Part shown: one piece after another, positions 1-11,958 of the stretch | Numbering within the stretch: position 1 is the first letter of the stretch | Layout of the letters: each line of letters begins with the position of its first letter | Source of the DNA: Dermanyssus gallinae | Taxonomy: Eukaryota; Arthropoda; Arachnida; Mesostigmata; Dermanyssidae | Assembly: GCA_003439945.1 (NCBI GenBank) | Contig: QVRM01001489.1 | Span: 42,958-106,957 of the forward strand | Direction of reading: 5' to 3' | DNA length: 64,000 bases | Position numbers and translations under genes: made by a program | The notes under the pieces: model-generated | What the model saw: only the letters and a program-made list of their open reading frames with translations | The model's database searches: none | Told to the model about the DNA's origin: nothing

Positions 1-159
1 TATCGAGCGGCAGCTTAATGGGGGCCGTGATGATTGCAGCGCGAGGATGGTCGGGTCGTTTGCTCAATGCCCCCATGTACGGATGAATGCTCATGGCTCC
101 GCTCTGGACTGCCTCTGCTACACACCAGCTGCTAAACTGTGCCTAGTAGCATGGGTCCA

Positions 160-262
160 TGTCGAGCCCGGTGGTGTGTGTGGTGCATTCGTCTGCGCCT
201 CGCAACCGGGGAGACACCTAGATGCGCGGGTTCGAACCCCACCGTTGCACATTTGTATTTAA
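160..262 (+). repeat. SINE-1, 5' (tRNA-like) half
   Basis: This is the head of a tRNA-derived SINE that recurs at 14233, 20645 and 52099. Shared motifs are the start GTCGAGCCCGGTGG, the CGCCTCGCAACCGG block, and a perfect pol III B box (GGTTCGAACCC) followed by CACCGTTGCACATTTGTATTT. The A box is degenerate here (GTGGTGTGTGTGG). Similarity to the other copies stops after about position 262, so this copy lacks the SINE body. Confidence 0.75.
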
Positions 263-1660
263 ACTTTACATTAGCATGAATCCGTGTACGGTAGGCTGTC
301 AGGGGGTGCACTCATCCACCAGATCTTCCGGGAAACACACACTTATCAACCCTTCGGATCATTGCGTGCACAGCCTGTGCGGGGGCACTAAGCGTGGTTC
401 CCTTTTCTCAGTACTGGCTCCTCGTCAGAGAAGGCTTAGGTAAACCTGGTTAAATGCGCCTATCCTGGCACGTCCTTGCCTGGTACTACTAGTATATGCT
501 TGTCACTTGTCCCTATATCTTAGCTAGGCCATATTGTGCTTATACTGGATTCATCCGGGCTCGCTCCGGAGCCGCAGCGCAGCGGTAGGTCCACGTTTCA
601 GATTCGCAAATAAGGAGGAAGAATTCACCATACTACCCTTTCTAAATGAAGAACTTCCTTCCCAGGCGACGCAATATATCAATTGTCATTTGCAATGTCT
701 GTCAAATAAATTGTCTTTCCAGTCGATATCCAGATTCAGCTTCCACGGAAATCGACGCTTAGCTGGTGATGCCGTTTGATGCGGCATTGGCCTTTGCGGT
801 ATGGGCGCGAGTAGTGGAGGCCAAGCTTCCTCTTAATTATGCAATTACGTTGTTGGTTTTTTCAACATGAGATGCACTAACTTAGTTGGCAATATTTAAA
901 ATGTTTGAATTTGTGATTTTTACTGGTGCACTGTTCACAGTGCATACTCAGGATAGCAAGCTTTGCAAGCTTCTTTATTATAGCAAGATATTGAGTCGAC
1001 ATTGCACTGAGGGAAATGGGGCCAGGGCCGTTGCGCATGTATCCCGCTTTTTAGCGGATTCTCGAGTATCTCCGAAAACTAAGCATACGCGGCACTACTA
1101 AAAAGGAACAATGTGCGAGGGGTACAACCATTAGTCACTGAATACATTGATCCAGGCTGGTGGTTGATTGCATCGTAGTGCAGTGTATTCCGATTCTATT
1201 AATAAAATAAAAAAAACTAACAGATACAACTACGCAATTGCGCAGCAGGCTTTGGAAGTTGACAAGAGCGAACACATAACCTTGTACCTGAAATAACAGG
1301 GCAGGAGTGTATGTCAAGGGATACAATGTATCGCTTAGACTCTATCGTCCCTTGATAGTATGGCGCAACAAACTCTCTACTGCGATGTGAAAGTGAGGCG
1401 CGGGCGCGTGGACGGCCGCGTGCGTTTCATTCCCTACACGTTTTTAAAAGGCTGTCGTACAAACAGTGATATTTTCAACAGCAGTTTCTCAATGCTCGCC
1501 TTGGTGTAATCATTAAAATAGAACAATGACGACGACAGCGACGACAAAGGGCTGCGGGAGAACGAACGTACGGCGTATCGGGAAACGAAGCAGCTAACGA
1601 AGGCAAAGTCCAAACGAGGCAAGCGATTAGGAAAGACGAGGATATATATTTGTATATATA
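263..1660. other. Unassigned stretch
   Basis: No convincing coding region or repeat relationship was seen here. Short open frames exist, but none has recognisable domains or splice context. Confidence 0.4.
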
Positions 1661-1780
<120 letters not shown>

Positions 1781-2486
1781 AGACAAAGAATAAGAGCCGA
1801 ATTAGCAAAGGAGAATGCACAAAGAAGTTTCTACGCTAGCGGTCATGGTGTGACGCCTGGATTCGTTTCGTCAGCTTCGCCCATCGGTGTCTTGTACGTA
1901 CGAGCAAACTAGTTGCAGATCAGTATTGCGTACTGACCCCATACGGCGACAGGCGACAGTTCAGTGAACCTGAGCCTCAGCCGAAACGTAGAATAATAGC
2001 AGCAGCAATAATAACAACAACATTGAGATTAATTACCAACAACACCAAGCATAATACCACATGGGCAAGATGGCAGAACGAACGAAAACAATAACAACAG
2101 CAACAACAAATAGTCGAGCGGTTGCAAGTCTTTGGCTTGGGGGCGGCTCTGTTTAGAGGCGGTATGGGCGTATATGATGCTCATGTTCCTCTATGTTGTC
2201 TCTACCATTGCAGCTGCTATCTGCACAATCTAGCCAGCTGGCTGGATCTATGTATGCGCTGATACATTCTAGCGTGGCCCAACGGCCCAGCGGCAACGAC
2301 GGGGGTAGCTTGATTTAAACGTGGCCAAAACGTGATCGTCCGCTCTGCCCTTGTTTGTTCGGTCGCTCGACGTTTCCTATCTGGCCGGCTGACAAGAATA
2401 TGTGTCCAGTACGCGGCGTTGGCTGCAGTGGGGGACGCCACTAGGAGCGCTGATGATCCCTTGTACTTCAAAGGATCTTCCACTCT
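1781..2486. other. CAA/CAG-rich spacer
   Basis: Scattered CAA and CAG triplets occur around 1995-2115. No gene was recognised. Confidence 0.4.
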
Positions 2487-2762
2487 CGCTTAGTGGAAGA
2501 GTGGCGGTTTTTGGTAGCTTGATGGTAGTGTGGTGGTTTTTGGTAGCCTAATGGTTGTGTGGTGGCTTTTGGTAGCTTGGTGGTAGAGTAGTGTTTTTTG
2601 GTAGCTTGATGGTAGAGTATTGTTTTTTTTTGGCAGCTTGATGGTAGAGTGGTGGTTTTTGTTAGCTTGATGGTAGAGTATTGTTTTTTGGTAGCTTTGT
2701 GGTAGAGTGGTGGTTTTTGGTATCTTGATAGTAAAGAAGTGGTTTCTGGCAGCTAGATGGGG
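2487..2762 (+). repeat. Minisatellite, about 30-bp unit
   Basis: About eight or nine imperfect tandem copies follow the pattern TTTTTGGTAGCTTGATGG then TAGAGTGGTGG. Units differ by base changes and by variable T-run length. Confidence 0.9.
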
Positions 2763-3412
2763 GGTTGATTCACGCGTTTTCTTGTCATATCACGCACCGC
2801 TCACTGTTTGCGTTGTCGGTAGAATTACCGCTGCTGCTATTGCGGCATCTGCTACAGGATGCTACGGCCGGCCTCGTTCGGCGGCAGTAGCATTCTTTAT
2901 TCTTATAGATGCCCATTGTATCCCCTAATATTTGTCTCTGTCTCTCTTTCTTTTGCCATTTTACATCATGACCATCCAATTGTAGGTGAAAGTATCTCAG
3001 CATTGCAAGCTACCCTGGAAATAGTGAGACTTTCAAATCAATCCTCGAAAAAAGCGACTCTTTTTAGTGGCACACGTGATCGCCATAATAGATGCCGCTA
3101 TACGTTGTTGATTTTAATGAGCCAATTGTTTTATATCCTAAAGTCCGTTATGACCGCATGACCAGCAGGCTTTTTGGCAAGCAGGGAATTACACGTTAAT
3201 GACCTGCCGGAGTTTGCAACAGCAATACAAGAAGGTGCCAACAAACCAAACAACACTTTTTAGCTCCTTTTGTAAATTAAACTCTCGACTGTGTGGATTG
3301 TGAGGGCCATGCTAGCGTTGTTGGCGGAGGGGAGAGAGCCCGCTCTCTTTGTATACCTGAAGAGCGTAAGAGAATCCAATGAGCATTGCCCGCAGAACGG
3401 CTCATAAGTAAC
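2763..3412. other. Unassigned stretch left of LINE A
   Basis: No coding or repeat signal was recognised. It is bounded on the right by the LINE A target-site duplication. Confidence 0.4.
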
Positions 3413-3425
3413 CCAATAAATAAAT
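3413..3425. repeat. Target-site duplication of LINE A (3' side)
   Basis: CCAATAAATAAAT is repeated exactly at 8258-8270, on the other side of the LINE. Confidence 0.8.
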
Positions 3426-3646
3426 ACAATTCAATTCAAACATTTATTCACCTTTGCCAGGTAGTATAAACACAAATATATAATATCTCTTCACTGTATA
3501 CAATAGCGGCTAAAATTGCACCATTGGGCATGGTCGTGTCACATTGGGGGTTGAGCCCACAAGACATCCGGTATATAAGTATATACTACACGGACTATAT
3601 GGCTACAACCCAATTTTCTCCTATATGAAAATAGACTAGAAAGTGC

Positions 3647-6600
3647 TCATCGCGAATATTTTAAGATCGGGTCAGTCAGGCTACCTAGGGAAGGGACCAG
3701 AGCACAGGAAGCGGCGTGGTATCTTCCACAGTGTGCTTCGCATCTGGAGCACCTGCAATGCTCATCTGGTTCGTGGAAGTCCCGCACGATACACAGTTTA
3801 TGATGAAAGCCGTGTACGGCATAGCGGGTTACGACGTGACGGTTGTAACGATACGCCCCTCTCCATTCGTTACGTGTCATAGCTCCAGTTTCGAAGAATT
3901 TATCATCGATATCCGCGAACTTTATCTCCCAGCATTCAAGGTTGTCCTTGAAAGCCGTCGTCGTTGACAGATCGAAGCGGTGCCGCAGATCTTCGATGAA
4001 CAGCGGTGTGTCTGCTAAGAGATATACTAGGCGGTTCCGGGTCAAGATGTGTAATCCCAGGGCCCTCTTGAGAAAGGAGGCCTTAACACGGTTAAGCTGT
4101 TCGAGGTTTTGCGCCGTGAGGTCCTCCCAAATGACACGTATCCCATACGACGCGATCGGGGCTATTTTGAGATCGAACAGTCTCAAGGCGGTTCCGAGTG
4201 ACAATAACTGCGGCGATTTTATTGCCCATACGGCGGTCACTGCCTTCCTGCACCTCTCGGCGATGTGTGCGGTGAAGCTGCGTCCGTTATAAGAAAACAG
4301 TAGCCCTAGGTATGGGAACCTATTTACGTACGCGAGCGGTACACTGGCGTATCGCAAGGTGTCAGTGCCAGTGATCCTGCCGCCCCTCCTGAATTTCATT
4401 GCTTCTGTCTTTCTCTGGTTTACCGTTAGACCTAAAGCATTTACAGCGACGTAAAGACGGGCTAATGCTTGCTGTACCTGAAACCTGCTTGGACCATATA
4501 TGACCAAGTCGTCCGCGTACAAGATAACTTTGACTAGATTTCTAGGGCCTCTTATTTGGGCGGGCAGGTCCTTCAGTAGGACAGAGAACAGGAGAGGGCT
4601 CAGGTTGTCACCCTAAGCTAGGCCTGTTGTCTGGGCAAAAGGTTCGAGTTCGGCGATACCATCCTCGATGGTTACTCGGTTCTCCTGTAGGATGGCCGCG
4701 AGAAGGTTGAGCACTTTACCTGGCACTCCGACCTCTGCCAACGTGCGTAAGACCATGTCTCTAGGCGCCGAATCAAATGCTGCCTTGAAATCGACGAAGA
4801 CTGCATATAGTGGGTTCATCGCTATGGCTAACGCCCTCTTAACGTCCTCCATCAGAATCGTACAGGCGGTCTCTGTCGAGCGATCTCTGCGGAATCCATG
4901 CTGCTCGGTCGGGATGGCTCCTACGCCCTCCAGGTAGTCACACAGTCTCCATGTTAGCAGACAAGAGAGTAGCTTATAGCATACGCTCTTCTTCGCGATG
5001 CCCCTCCAAGATGACGGTAGGGCCGGATCCCCCTTACCCTTGGGTATAACTAGCAGATTTGCATCCCTCCACTTTGCTGGGAGCTTGCCCGTCCGCAAGC
5101 ATTCGTTGAATAGCGCGGACCAGCAAGGAGCAAGAAAGAGTGCACATTTTAGATGCTCATTGCGTACTCTGTCGGGGCCGGAGGCTTTATTATTGCGGAG
5201 ACTTCGAAGTCCTCGTAGGACCTCCTCGACGGTGAACTCCTGCTGGAGGGAGTCCCGTAGCCATGTCGTCGATTCACCCCACACGGCGACTAGGTTTGGC
5301 ACCTCGCGAGGAATGGTGTCCCGTGAAGCGAACATTTCCGAGAAGTGATTAATGAGGGCTGACGAGCTGATAGGGCAGGCCGCGGTGCTCCCTCGGTGGG
5401 CCAGCCATCTGTAGGGATGACGCTCTGCGTCGGCTATAAGGCGAGCCTCCAGCATCTCCTGGTACCTCTTACGCTGCGTCGCGTATGTTTTCTTACAAAT
5501 TGTTCTGAATATCGAGGCCAGCTGATGGTAACCCGGATGCGATTCCGCTAGGAACCTGAAGGTAATCTGGGCTCGGCGAGCAAGCCGACAGCTGTGGTCG
5601 AACCATGCCCTGTGCTTTTTGGAAAAAGGAACTGGCTGTATACTAGAGTGCAGCACTTCGAGTAGGCGCTGCGCATACACCTCCGTGTCTATCACGTTCG
5701 GCACAGGGAGAACTTCATGAGCACGTTCTAGGAGCAGATTCACATTGAGCCGGCGTGGGAGGGCAAGTCGCCTGGCCGTTCTCGTTGACCCTTTCTGAAC
5801 CGCGAGGTCCACGGCCACTGGAACGTGGGCTCGAATGCATGCGCCTTCACGAAGCTTGTTGTTTCCTCCTTGATACGTAATCACTTCTTTGGGCACGTTG
5901 GTGGCAAACACGTCGATGACCGAGCTTCCGGAGTACCCCAAAAATGTTGGCGATACCTTGGAATTGACTATCCAGCAGCCGTAATGTGCTAGGGTGTCTC
6001 GGAGGGCTATTATGCGGCTCAAGTTCGGCTGATCGAGGCGGGCGTTGAAGTCACCAGCGACTACCAGGGGCGCACCAGCTAGAGGAGATACTGCTTCCAG
6101 ACCGCTGACCAGCTTCTCTACCATAGTTAGTGTAGACTCCGAATCTGCGGGTCGGACATATGCTGCAACTACGGACATTGTCGGGCCTTGTAGGGCTATG
6201 ACGTTATTCTCCGCTAGACACGTCGTGAAGTCGCCTAGCTTGTGATTATAGAAAACGGAAGTACCCCTACTTGGCCGCCCTGGCCCGCTGCGCTTTTCAG
6301 CGAGGCAATGCACTGCATAGAAACTCGGAAGGTCGAAAGGGGTGGTCGCCCAGGTTTCCGTCAGCACTAGGATATCCAGTCCATCCAATGCGTCGGGGGC
6401 AAGGAGCTCTAGCGAAGAAGCTCCCTCGCAGTTCCATTGTGCAATTCTTATTGTTTCTTTTTGTGTGAGGCCCGGCCTCGTTGTGCGCTGCTCGATCGAC
6501 CTCGGGATCCACTGTAATAGCTGTGAGCGTTGAATGCCGATGGGCCTGTCGTCACCGTTGCCAAGACTTGCTTCACGAATTCTTCTAACGTGGGCAAGGG

Positions 6601-6655
6601 AGGAGCTCGTGGGGCGCTGAGTGTCGTTGTCGTTTTGTCGTTGTTTCGATCCCAT
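3647..6655 (-). pseudogene. LINE A ORF2: AP endonuclease plus reverse transcriptase, one amber codon
   Basis: This is a continuous frame of about 1,002 codons with a single in-frame TAG at 4613-4615. The N-terminal APE-type endonuclease shows QWN (Asn75), TETW (Glu100), GDFN (Asp202/Asn204) and VIDVF. The usual terminal SDH motif reads RAH, so one catalytic Asp is missing. The reverse transcriptase follows: GFRRDRSTE, motif A FVDFKAAFD, the block TTGLA-stop-GDNLSP, then motif C YADDLVIY about 30 codons later. The amber falls on the glutamine of the conserved QG motif. Near the C terminus is a Cys/His-rich knuckle (CRCSRCEAHCGRYHAASC). It is classed as a pseudogene because of the stop, although no frameshift was found. 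The true start is uncertain because the frame lies inside the ORF1 overlap. Confidence 0.85.
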
Positions 6656-7929
6656 CGACGATTGCTCCGCTTTGGATCCGCTTGGCCATGTTGAGTCGTT
6701 CTCGAGAAACTGACCCGGCTGGGGGAACGATGCCTGATCGTGGGGGCTCGGTTGATCTGGGAGGGTCTGTTGTTCGAAGCCTCGCGTGCAGCTGTCGATG
6801 TTGGTTTGACAATCGGACTTCCAGACTTTTGACTCCTGCTCTTCTCGGGCGACAGGATTCTCACCCCTAAAAAAGGCTTAATTCTTCTCGCTATGTTGTA
6901 AGCGATTTTATCCGCGACTTCGCCTTTATAGCTGTAGCACTGACTCTCGACGACCGATCTTTGACAGATTGAGAGGGCGAGCACCGAGAACTTAGCACCG
7001 TCCTGGGCCGCTTTCCTCGTCAGAACGTCGTTAGCTACCTTGCAATCCTGACCGAAGAGGGGGACGGAGAGGATGTGCACCTCGGATCCTGGGCGTGCTG
7101 ATATCAGCTTCTCCGAGAAGTTGTCGACTTTACTGATGTATCTGTCACTTTCAAACTCCATACACTCATGGTAGCCGGCTTGCAGGAACACCGCTACCGG
7201 GCCATTTATGGCATCTATGTATTTTTCCGCTTCGATGAGAACACTGTCGATGTCCATCTTGGCCGCAGAACGGATTGCGAGCGGCGTATTCTTCGGTAGA
7301 ATTCGCCTCAGCGCTGGGCCAAGCGGTTTCACGATGTTGTCGCCTACCACGAGAGCTGTTTTCCGCGGCGGAGTCGGCGCAGGGCACTCGAGCGGTTTCA
7401 CCGAAACATCGATCATTTCGCTCTGCTCGGTCAGCTGAGCAGACTGCCTATGCTTGGACTTCCAGCTTCGCATTTCCTTTTCAAGCTCTTTCACGCGATG
7501 GAATAGAAAAGTCACCAGTTGCATTGATTCACTTTCTAGGGCACACTGATCCAAACATTTCATTAACTCGTCTATTGATTGGTCCGCTGTTGGCACTGAG
7601 CAAACTCTACACCGCCATTTGTACGACGGATCAGCTGTCGGTGCAGCTTCGTCATTAGTTTTGCAGGCCACGTGAATAACTCTAGCACATTTCGAGCAAC
7701 ACACGGATAGTGTACCTTGTAAACCCTCTTCACATCTCGCGCAGTAACTCAGGTAATTCAAACGAGGTTCCTTCGCACGCGGGGACGGCGGATAGGGCAG
7801 GGTTCGTTTTCTAGCCCCTGTGGGCACTGCTGCTACCGTGTCATCTGTTGTTATTGTTTTTGTAGTGCCCGCCGCACTGCTGACCGGCCCCTGTTGATGT
7901 TGCGGTTGGATCATTCCAACACTGTCCAT
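6448..7929 (-). CDS. LINE A ORF1 protein: PHD finger plus SGNH-like domain
   Basis: This 493-aa open frame is the ORF1 (RNA-binding/chaperone-type) protein of LINE A. Residues ~60-115 form a PHD-type zinc finger (CARC, CSKC, H-VAC, CRVC spacing). Residues ~150-165 form a short charged helix (VKELEKEMRSWKSKH). Residues ~190-350 look like the SGNH/esterase-like fold found in ORF1 of CR1-type LINEs. Its usual catalytic positions are not conserved: block I reads GDN instead of GDS and the GxND block reads GYHE, so activity is doubtful. The C-terminal third is basic and rich in Ser and Arg, ending SHKKKQ, which suits nucleic acid binding. The first ATG of the open frame was taken as the start. The end overlaps ORF2 by about 208 nt. 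Confidence 0.75.
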   Translation of the reverse strand: MDSVGMIQPQHQQGPVSSAAGTTKTITTDDTVAAVPTGARKRTLPYPPSPRAKEPRLNYLSYCARCEEGLQGTLSVCCSKCARVIHVACKTNDEAAPTADPSYKWRCRVCSVPTADQSIDELMKCLDQCALESESMQLVTFLFHRVKELEKEMRSWKSKHRQSAQLTEQSEMIDVSVKPLECPAPTPPRKTALVVGDNIVKPLGPALRRILPKNTPLAIRSAAKMDIDSVLIEAEKYIDAINGPVAVFLQAGYHECMEFESDRYISKVDNFSEKLISARPGSEVHILSVPLFGQDCKVANDVLTRKAAQDGAKFSVLALSICQRSVVESQCYSYKGEVADKIAYNIARRIKPFLGVRILSPEKSRSQKSGSPIVKPTSTAAREASNNRPSQINRAPTIRHRSPSRVSFSRTTQHGQADPKRSNRRWDRNNDKTTTTLSAPRAPPLPTLEEFVKQVLATVTTGPSAFNAHSYYSGSRGRSSSAQRGRASHKKKQ

Positions 7930-8257
7930 TCCGTCGAATAAGGCCTTCTTGGAACGGTTCGAAGACTAATCCTATGAAAGGATCCCGCTTAATCGTCGGA
8001 GTGCTGACCGACCGTAACAGGCCCTACCGATTCGGAGAAGTCGTGCGTAAGGAACGTTGGCCGTTGGGTCAGGACGTTTCGTGACGGGGGTTTGTGTGCT
8101 CACCTACTCCTAGAGAAAGTTGAGGAATCGGGGATGGCGCGGTGCACGGCTCGAAGACGAATCGTTTGACACCTCACACGGCGCCGAACTACTCACTAGA
8201 AAGGCACTAAGCTCAGGAGCACAAATGAACACGACCGCACCAGTCAGTTGACCACCA

Positions 8258-8270
8258 CCAATAAATAAAT
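8258..8270. repeat. Target-site duplication of LINE A (5' side)
   Basis: This is identical to 3413-3425 and marks the 5' boundary of LINE A. Confidence 0.8.
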
Positions 8271-8945
8271 GGGTTGATTGAACCGTCCTATATTATTGCT
8301 TGTGCCCAGTGATCTGCCGAACAAAATCTAAGAACAAGACTCGGCTTTTCTGTCCGTAGATGATCTTGTAGTAAGCATAATGAGAATGAGGGTTGCTTTG
8401 ATGTTTACAAATGCGTCCACGTCTAAAGTGCAGGTGTCTGATTTTCGCCTTTAATCCAACTAGCGAAAACCCGAGCAGCGACGGTTGTAGTTCAACCCGC
8501 TAAACTACACAACGTTTTCTATTTTCGTCAATGTGCCAAAAGGCTGCAGATTACTGCTACACAGATAACGTCACCGAACGAGTCAGAAAGGTTAAAGCGG
8601 CAATCTCTAAGAATGAGTAAACATCTTTTCTTAAAAAAAAGTCAAAATAACAAGCGCAATAAATTATATTTGATCCGTTTTATTGCTCCCACTTATACTG
8701 TACATTTTCTTAGTTTCTCTCTATAAAATACTCTACCTTCAAGATGAACAGTTCCAGAGATACGCTTATTACAAAGAACGCCTTGCAGGGTTGCACTTCT
8801 CCGCGAATAATACTATTAAAATCTGGCGCATCTCACACCTTCAATGTAAAGGTGACAACGTATCATCTTTCGATAACGAAACCAAAGGTATCTAAAATAT
8901 TTACGAACTTAGTCACTGTTCGGTGAGTACAGAGGTATCAGTACA

Positions 8946-9350
8946 TTATATAATTGCCGATAGTAAGCCACACGAGGTTCTGTAGACAAGCGTAGCTCTC
9001 TCTAAGAATACTTTGAAACTGGTAAAAGGCCACGGCAGCGAACAGAGAACTAACTGACTCGTAGCGCCATCGGGAGAAGATGGCACGAAGTAAATCACAT
9101 AAAACTTCAAAGAATGTCTCTGTACTCGCCGCACCACAGCAGGAGACCATAACACAGAATAGATAAAAATAGAACCTTGTACAGTCAGAAGTCTCTCAAT
9201 TTTACCCCCGATATGCCTTAACCGCCGTAAAGTTGCGATAACGGCGTAGCACTTTGACATCAATTGATCTATTTGAAAAGGCCAGGATAAATGCCCATGT
9301 GATACAAAACCCAGACACCTTACCGCCTGAGAACGATTTACCGTATTGGA
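8946..9350 (-). pseudogene. LINE B-family RT C-terminal fragment
   Basis: The minus-strand translation aligns with the region after the RT domain of the complete family B element at 40.6-45.8 kb. Matches include CLGF near 9330, MSKCYAVIATLRRLR (PKCYAVISALRRLR in the full copy), and LRAIF...R..SV in a second frame. Frameshifts and stops make it an old relic. Confidence 0.75.
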
Positions 9351-11205
9351 ACCCAGTTGAAGATTACCGAGTAATTGAGGCAGCCTTCTAGCAGGTCAAA
9401 CTAACTCAGTTGAAGTGCCTCAGGTTAAGTAAGAAGTTCAGTAATATCAAACATAAATAGGACAGAGACCCCAAGTCAACAAACTGCCAAGTAGATTGAA
9501 TGGGGCCAACCTATTCAGACTGAGATCTATCAGCTAAATCAGCTAACTGTAGGAAAAATGGACACCCAAGTGGGTCAGCCTTTGTGTAAACAGTTTATAG
9601 CCAAGACAATTACAGGTAGTCGCCACGTTCAGGAACACGGTCAAGCCTGATCCATTTCGACCGAGACAAGCACGTGCTGCCACAGGTGCGCTAGGGTGAA
9701 GTCTGTCAATCGGTTCTTACGATTGGCCGAATTGGTCTGACGAGAGGAAGCCAATGTCCTTCAAATAACTTTTGAAGGACATTGGCTGTTCCTTCCGATT
9801 GAGTTAAGACCTTTAAAACAATCCGAAATACCACACGTGCAGCTATTTGAATATCGCAACGCAAGATATTTTTTATTTTACCACACTCCTAGAAAAAGCA
9901 CGCGCGAACATGCTAGTGTTGTGGAACGGACCTTCAGGGGCCCGATAGCAAGTGTATCCAATACCCGTACATTATAGCTAAAGGTCAAGAATATTCGAGT
10001 GCGGACTCTGACCGATTCTTGCGCTTGATCGGTGACAGCGGACCTTTAAATCAGCACGAACTCTGAGCGTGTGTATGTGTGATGTTTGCCGCAGAGCTCT
10101 TGAGGTCGGTTTTAGCCCGACAAAAATAAATCTAGATGAGTTGTTTGAGTTCAAAGACAGTTTCAAATGACTCATTAAGGGCGGGCCGGTGGAAGCGGCG
10201 TTTAGCTTTGAACCCTCGAAAGAATAAATGGAGCATATAGCCACTCAGGTGTTGCTAGAATGCCCCCTGAGAAAACCCAATGGCGACTATTTCAATGACG
10301 TACATGAATATCTTGAATAGACCCGGCGCCGAGTCGACGAAATGGTCTTGGTCGCCAATAATCCTTATGGCTTAGTTTTGCAATAGCGTTTGCGGGCGTC
10401 AACTGCTGGCTCTTCATACATGGCGTAATGCACCCCGCTATACTATGCGACCTACGCACAAAAAAAGCATACGATCTTTAGAGTGAGGGCATGTTCTGTG
10501 AGCGTTAGTTGTTGGAAACGCTATTTTATACACACTTACAAATCAATAGTTTATGTTTTCATGTATAGTATACACATTACACTATTATTGTTGCCTACTT
10601 GTGGTACCGGTTTTTATGGATATTTTGCAAATTCACGAGGCATCAAAAAAGACGTTTGAATTGGTTTAAGAGCTATTTATGTATGTATGAATGTCTGTTT
10701 GTATGCTGGCGGTGTGACGAGAATTGAGATGCTACATTACACAGAGTAAGTATCTTGCTTTATGACAGGTAAACAGCTTGGCATGTACTTTATATCGTTG
10801 TTGACTGTGTGTTGATAGGTTGGAGACTTTCGACTAGTTTGCAACATGCTTGCATTCACGTTTCAATAATAATCATCGCGTGTAATAGGTAATCCCATGG
10901 AAGATTGGCACGAACATTTCCCGAAGGGAACGGTTTCTCCGCAAGCCTCTCTGTTGGGCTTCTGTTTATCTTGGATTTTTAATCCCGGCACGTCTTCGAC
11001 ATGCTTCCACGGCTGTGACGTCTGTACAAGCTGACAGAGAACTTTGACGTATGATGTTTCCATGTTCCTTGGAAATACTCCATTTGTCTCCAACTGCGAC
11101 GAGGCGATACGATGATCGCCTGTTTTGTTTAAGATATTCACCATTACCTTGACGCGTGTCGAAATGGCGACGTAAAAATTGTTCTTTATCTCTCTCTCTC
11201 TCCCT
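9351..11205. other. Unassigned stretch
   Basis: Apart from the hairpin at 9749-9787, no supported gene or repeat was seen. Confidence 0.35.
9749..9787. repeat. Perfect hairpin (17-bp arms)
   Basis: The arm AGCCAATGTCCTTCAAA (9749-9765) is perfectly repeated in inverse at 9771-9787 around a 5-nt loop. No host element was recognised. Confidence 0.85.
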
Positions 11206-11958
11206 CTAGGCATATTATATATATATATATATATATTTATACGGCGAACCATTAACAAATCGTGAATCCAAAAACAATCACGTTGGAATTACAAATATAG
11301 TACGCCAAAAAAAAAACATGAACAAGTATTCACTTCTTAATGTTTTGTACAAATACATACTTGTACAAATACGGTATACGGTGTATAAAAAACGCAGCTC
11401 ATAGCAACTGCACGTAAAAAATAAAATGCGAATAGACCACGTCTAAAACGTGCTCCATACGCATTTCATTATTTCTATAGTATACCTGCCTGGCATATCT
11501 GGTTAAAAATTTAGAATATTCTTCATTTAGTTGCAACTGCTAGTATATTGTTGTGTGTATTTTACGCGTCCAGACTTTCAACATGGACGAGTCTCTGCGT
11601 TCCAGGCGAACTCCCACACAAACAAAGCATATTGTTAGTTTTGATTCAACACCTTGTTTGCACTTTTATCTACTATTTGTGCTATAGTAATAACGTTTTG
11701 TGTGGTAGGGAAAATTCTGCATAGAGATCAACCAACAGGCAGTGGTATGATTGTGACGCACTGTCTTGCGCGGAGTTTAGTTTATCTCGTTGTTGCCTTG
11801 GCTAAACAATATAGTTAGCTTCGTCTCAACATGGTTGACAAGCAACGTAGACAGTGGTTTGTGGTTACGGTGTTGTCAAAACGGCGCGGCACAAGTTGAT
11901 GATAGTGAAGCGTCGATTGACTAGACAATGCGTCAAATGACGGTTAGCGAGAGTATAT
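11206..11958. other. AT-rich spacer with short (TA)n
   Basis: A short (CT)n/(TA)n tract lies at about 11190-11236. The rest has no recognised feature. Confidence 0.4.

Larger units (their letters stand above)
3426..8257 (-). mobile_element. Full-length non-LTR retrotransposon, family A (PHD-ORF1 LINE)
   Basis: This 4.83 kb element lies on the minus strand between exact 13-bp direct repeats (3413-3425 and 8258-8270). That is the footprint expected of target-primed reverse transcription. The order is a 5' UTR of about 330 bp, ORF1 (7929-6448), ORF2 (6655-3647, endonuclease plus reverse transcriptase), and a 3' UTR of about 220 bp. The minus-strand 3' end has AATAAA followed by TTTGAATTGAATTGT instead of poly(A). 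ORF1 and ORF2 overlap by about 208 nt in different frames. One amber codon interrupts ORF2, so the copy looks recently inserted but defective. The exact clade is not settled: a PHD-containing ORF1 is known from CR1/L2-type elements, while the RT motifs (FVDFKAAFD, YADDLVIY) also resemble I/R1-type lineages. Confidence 0.85.
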
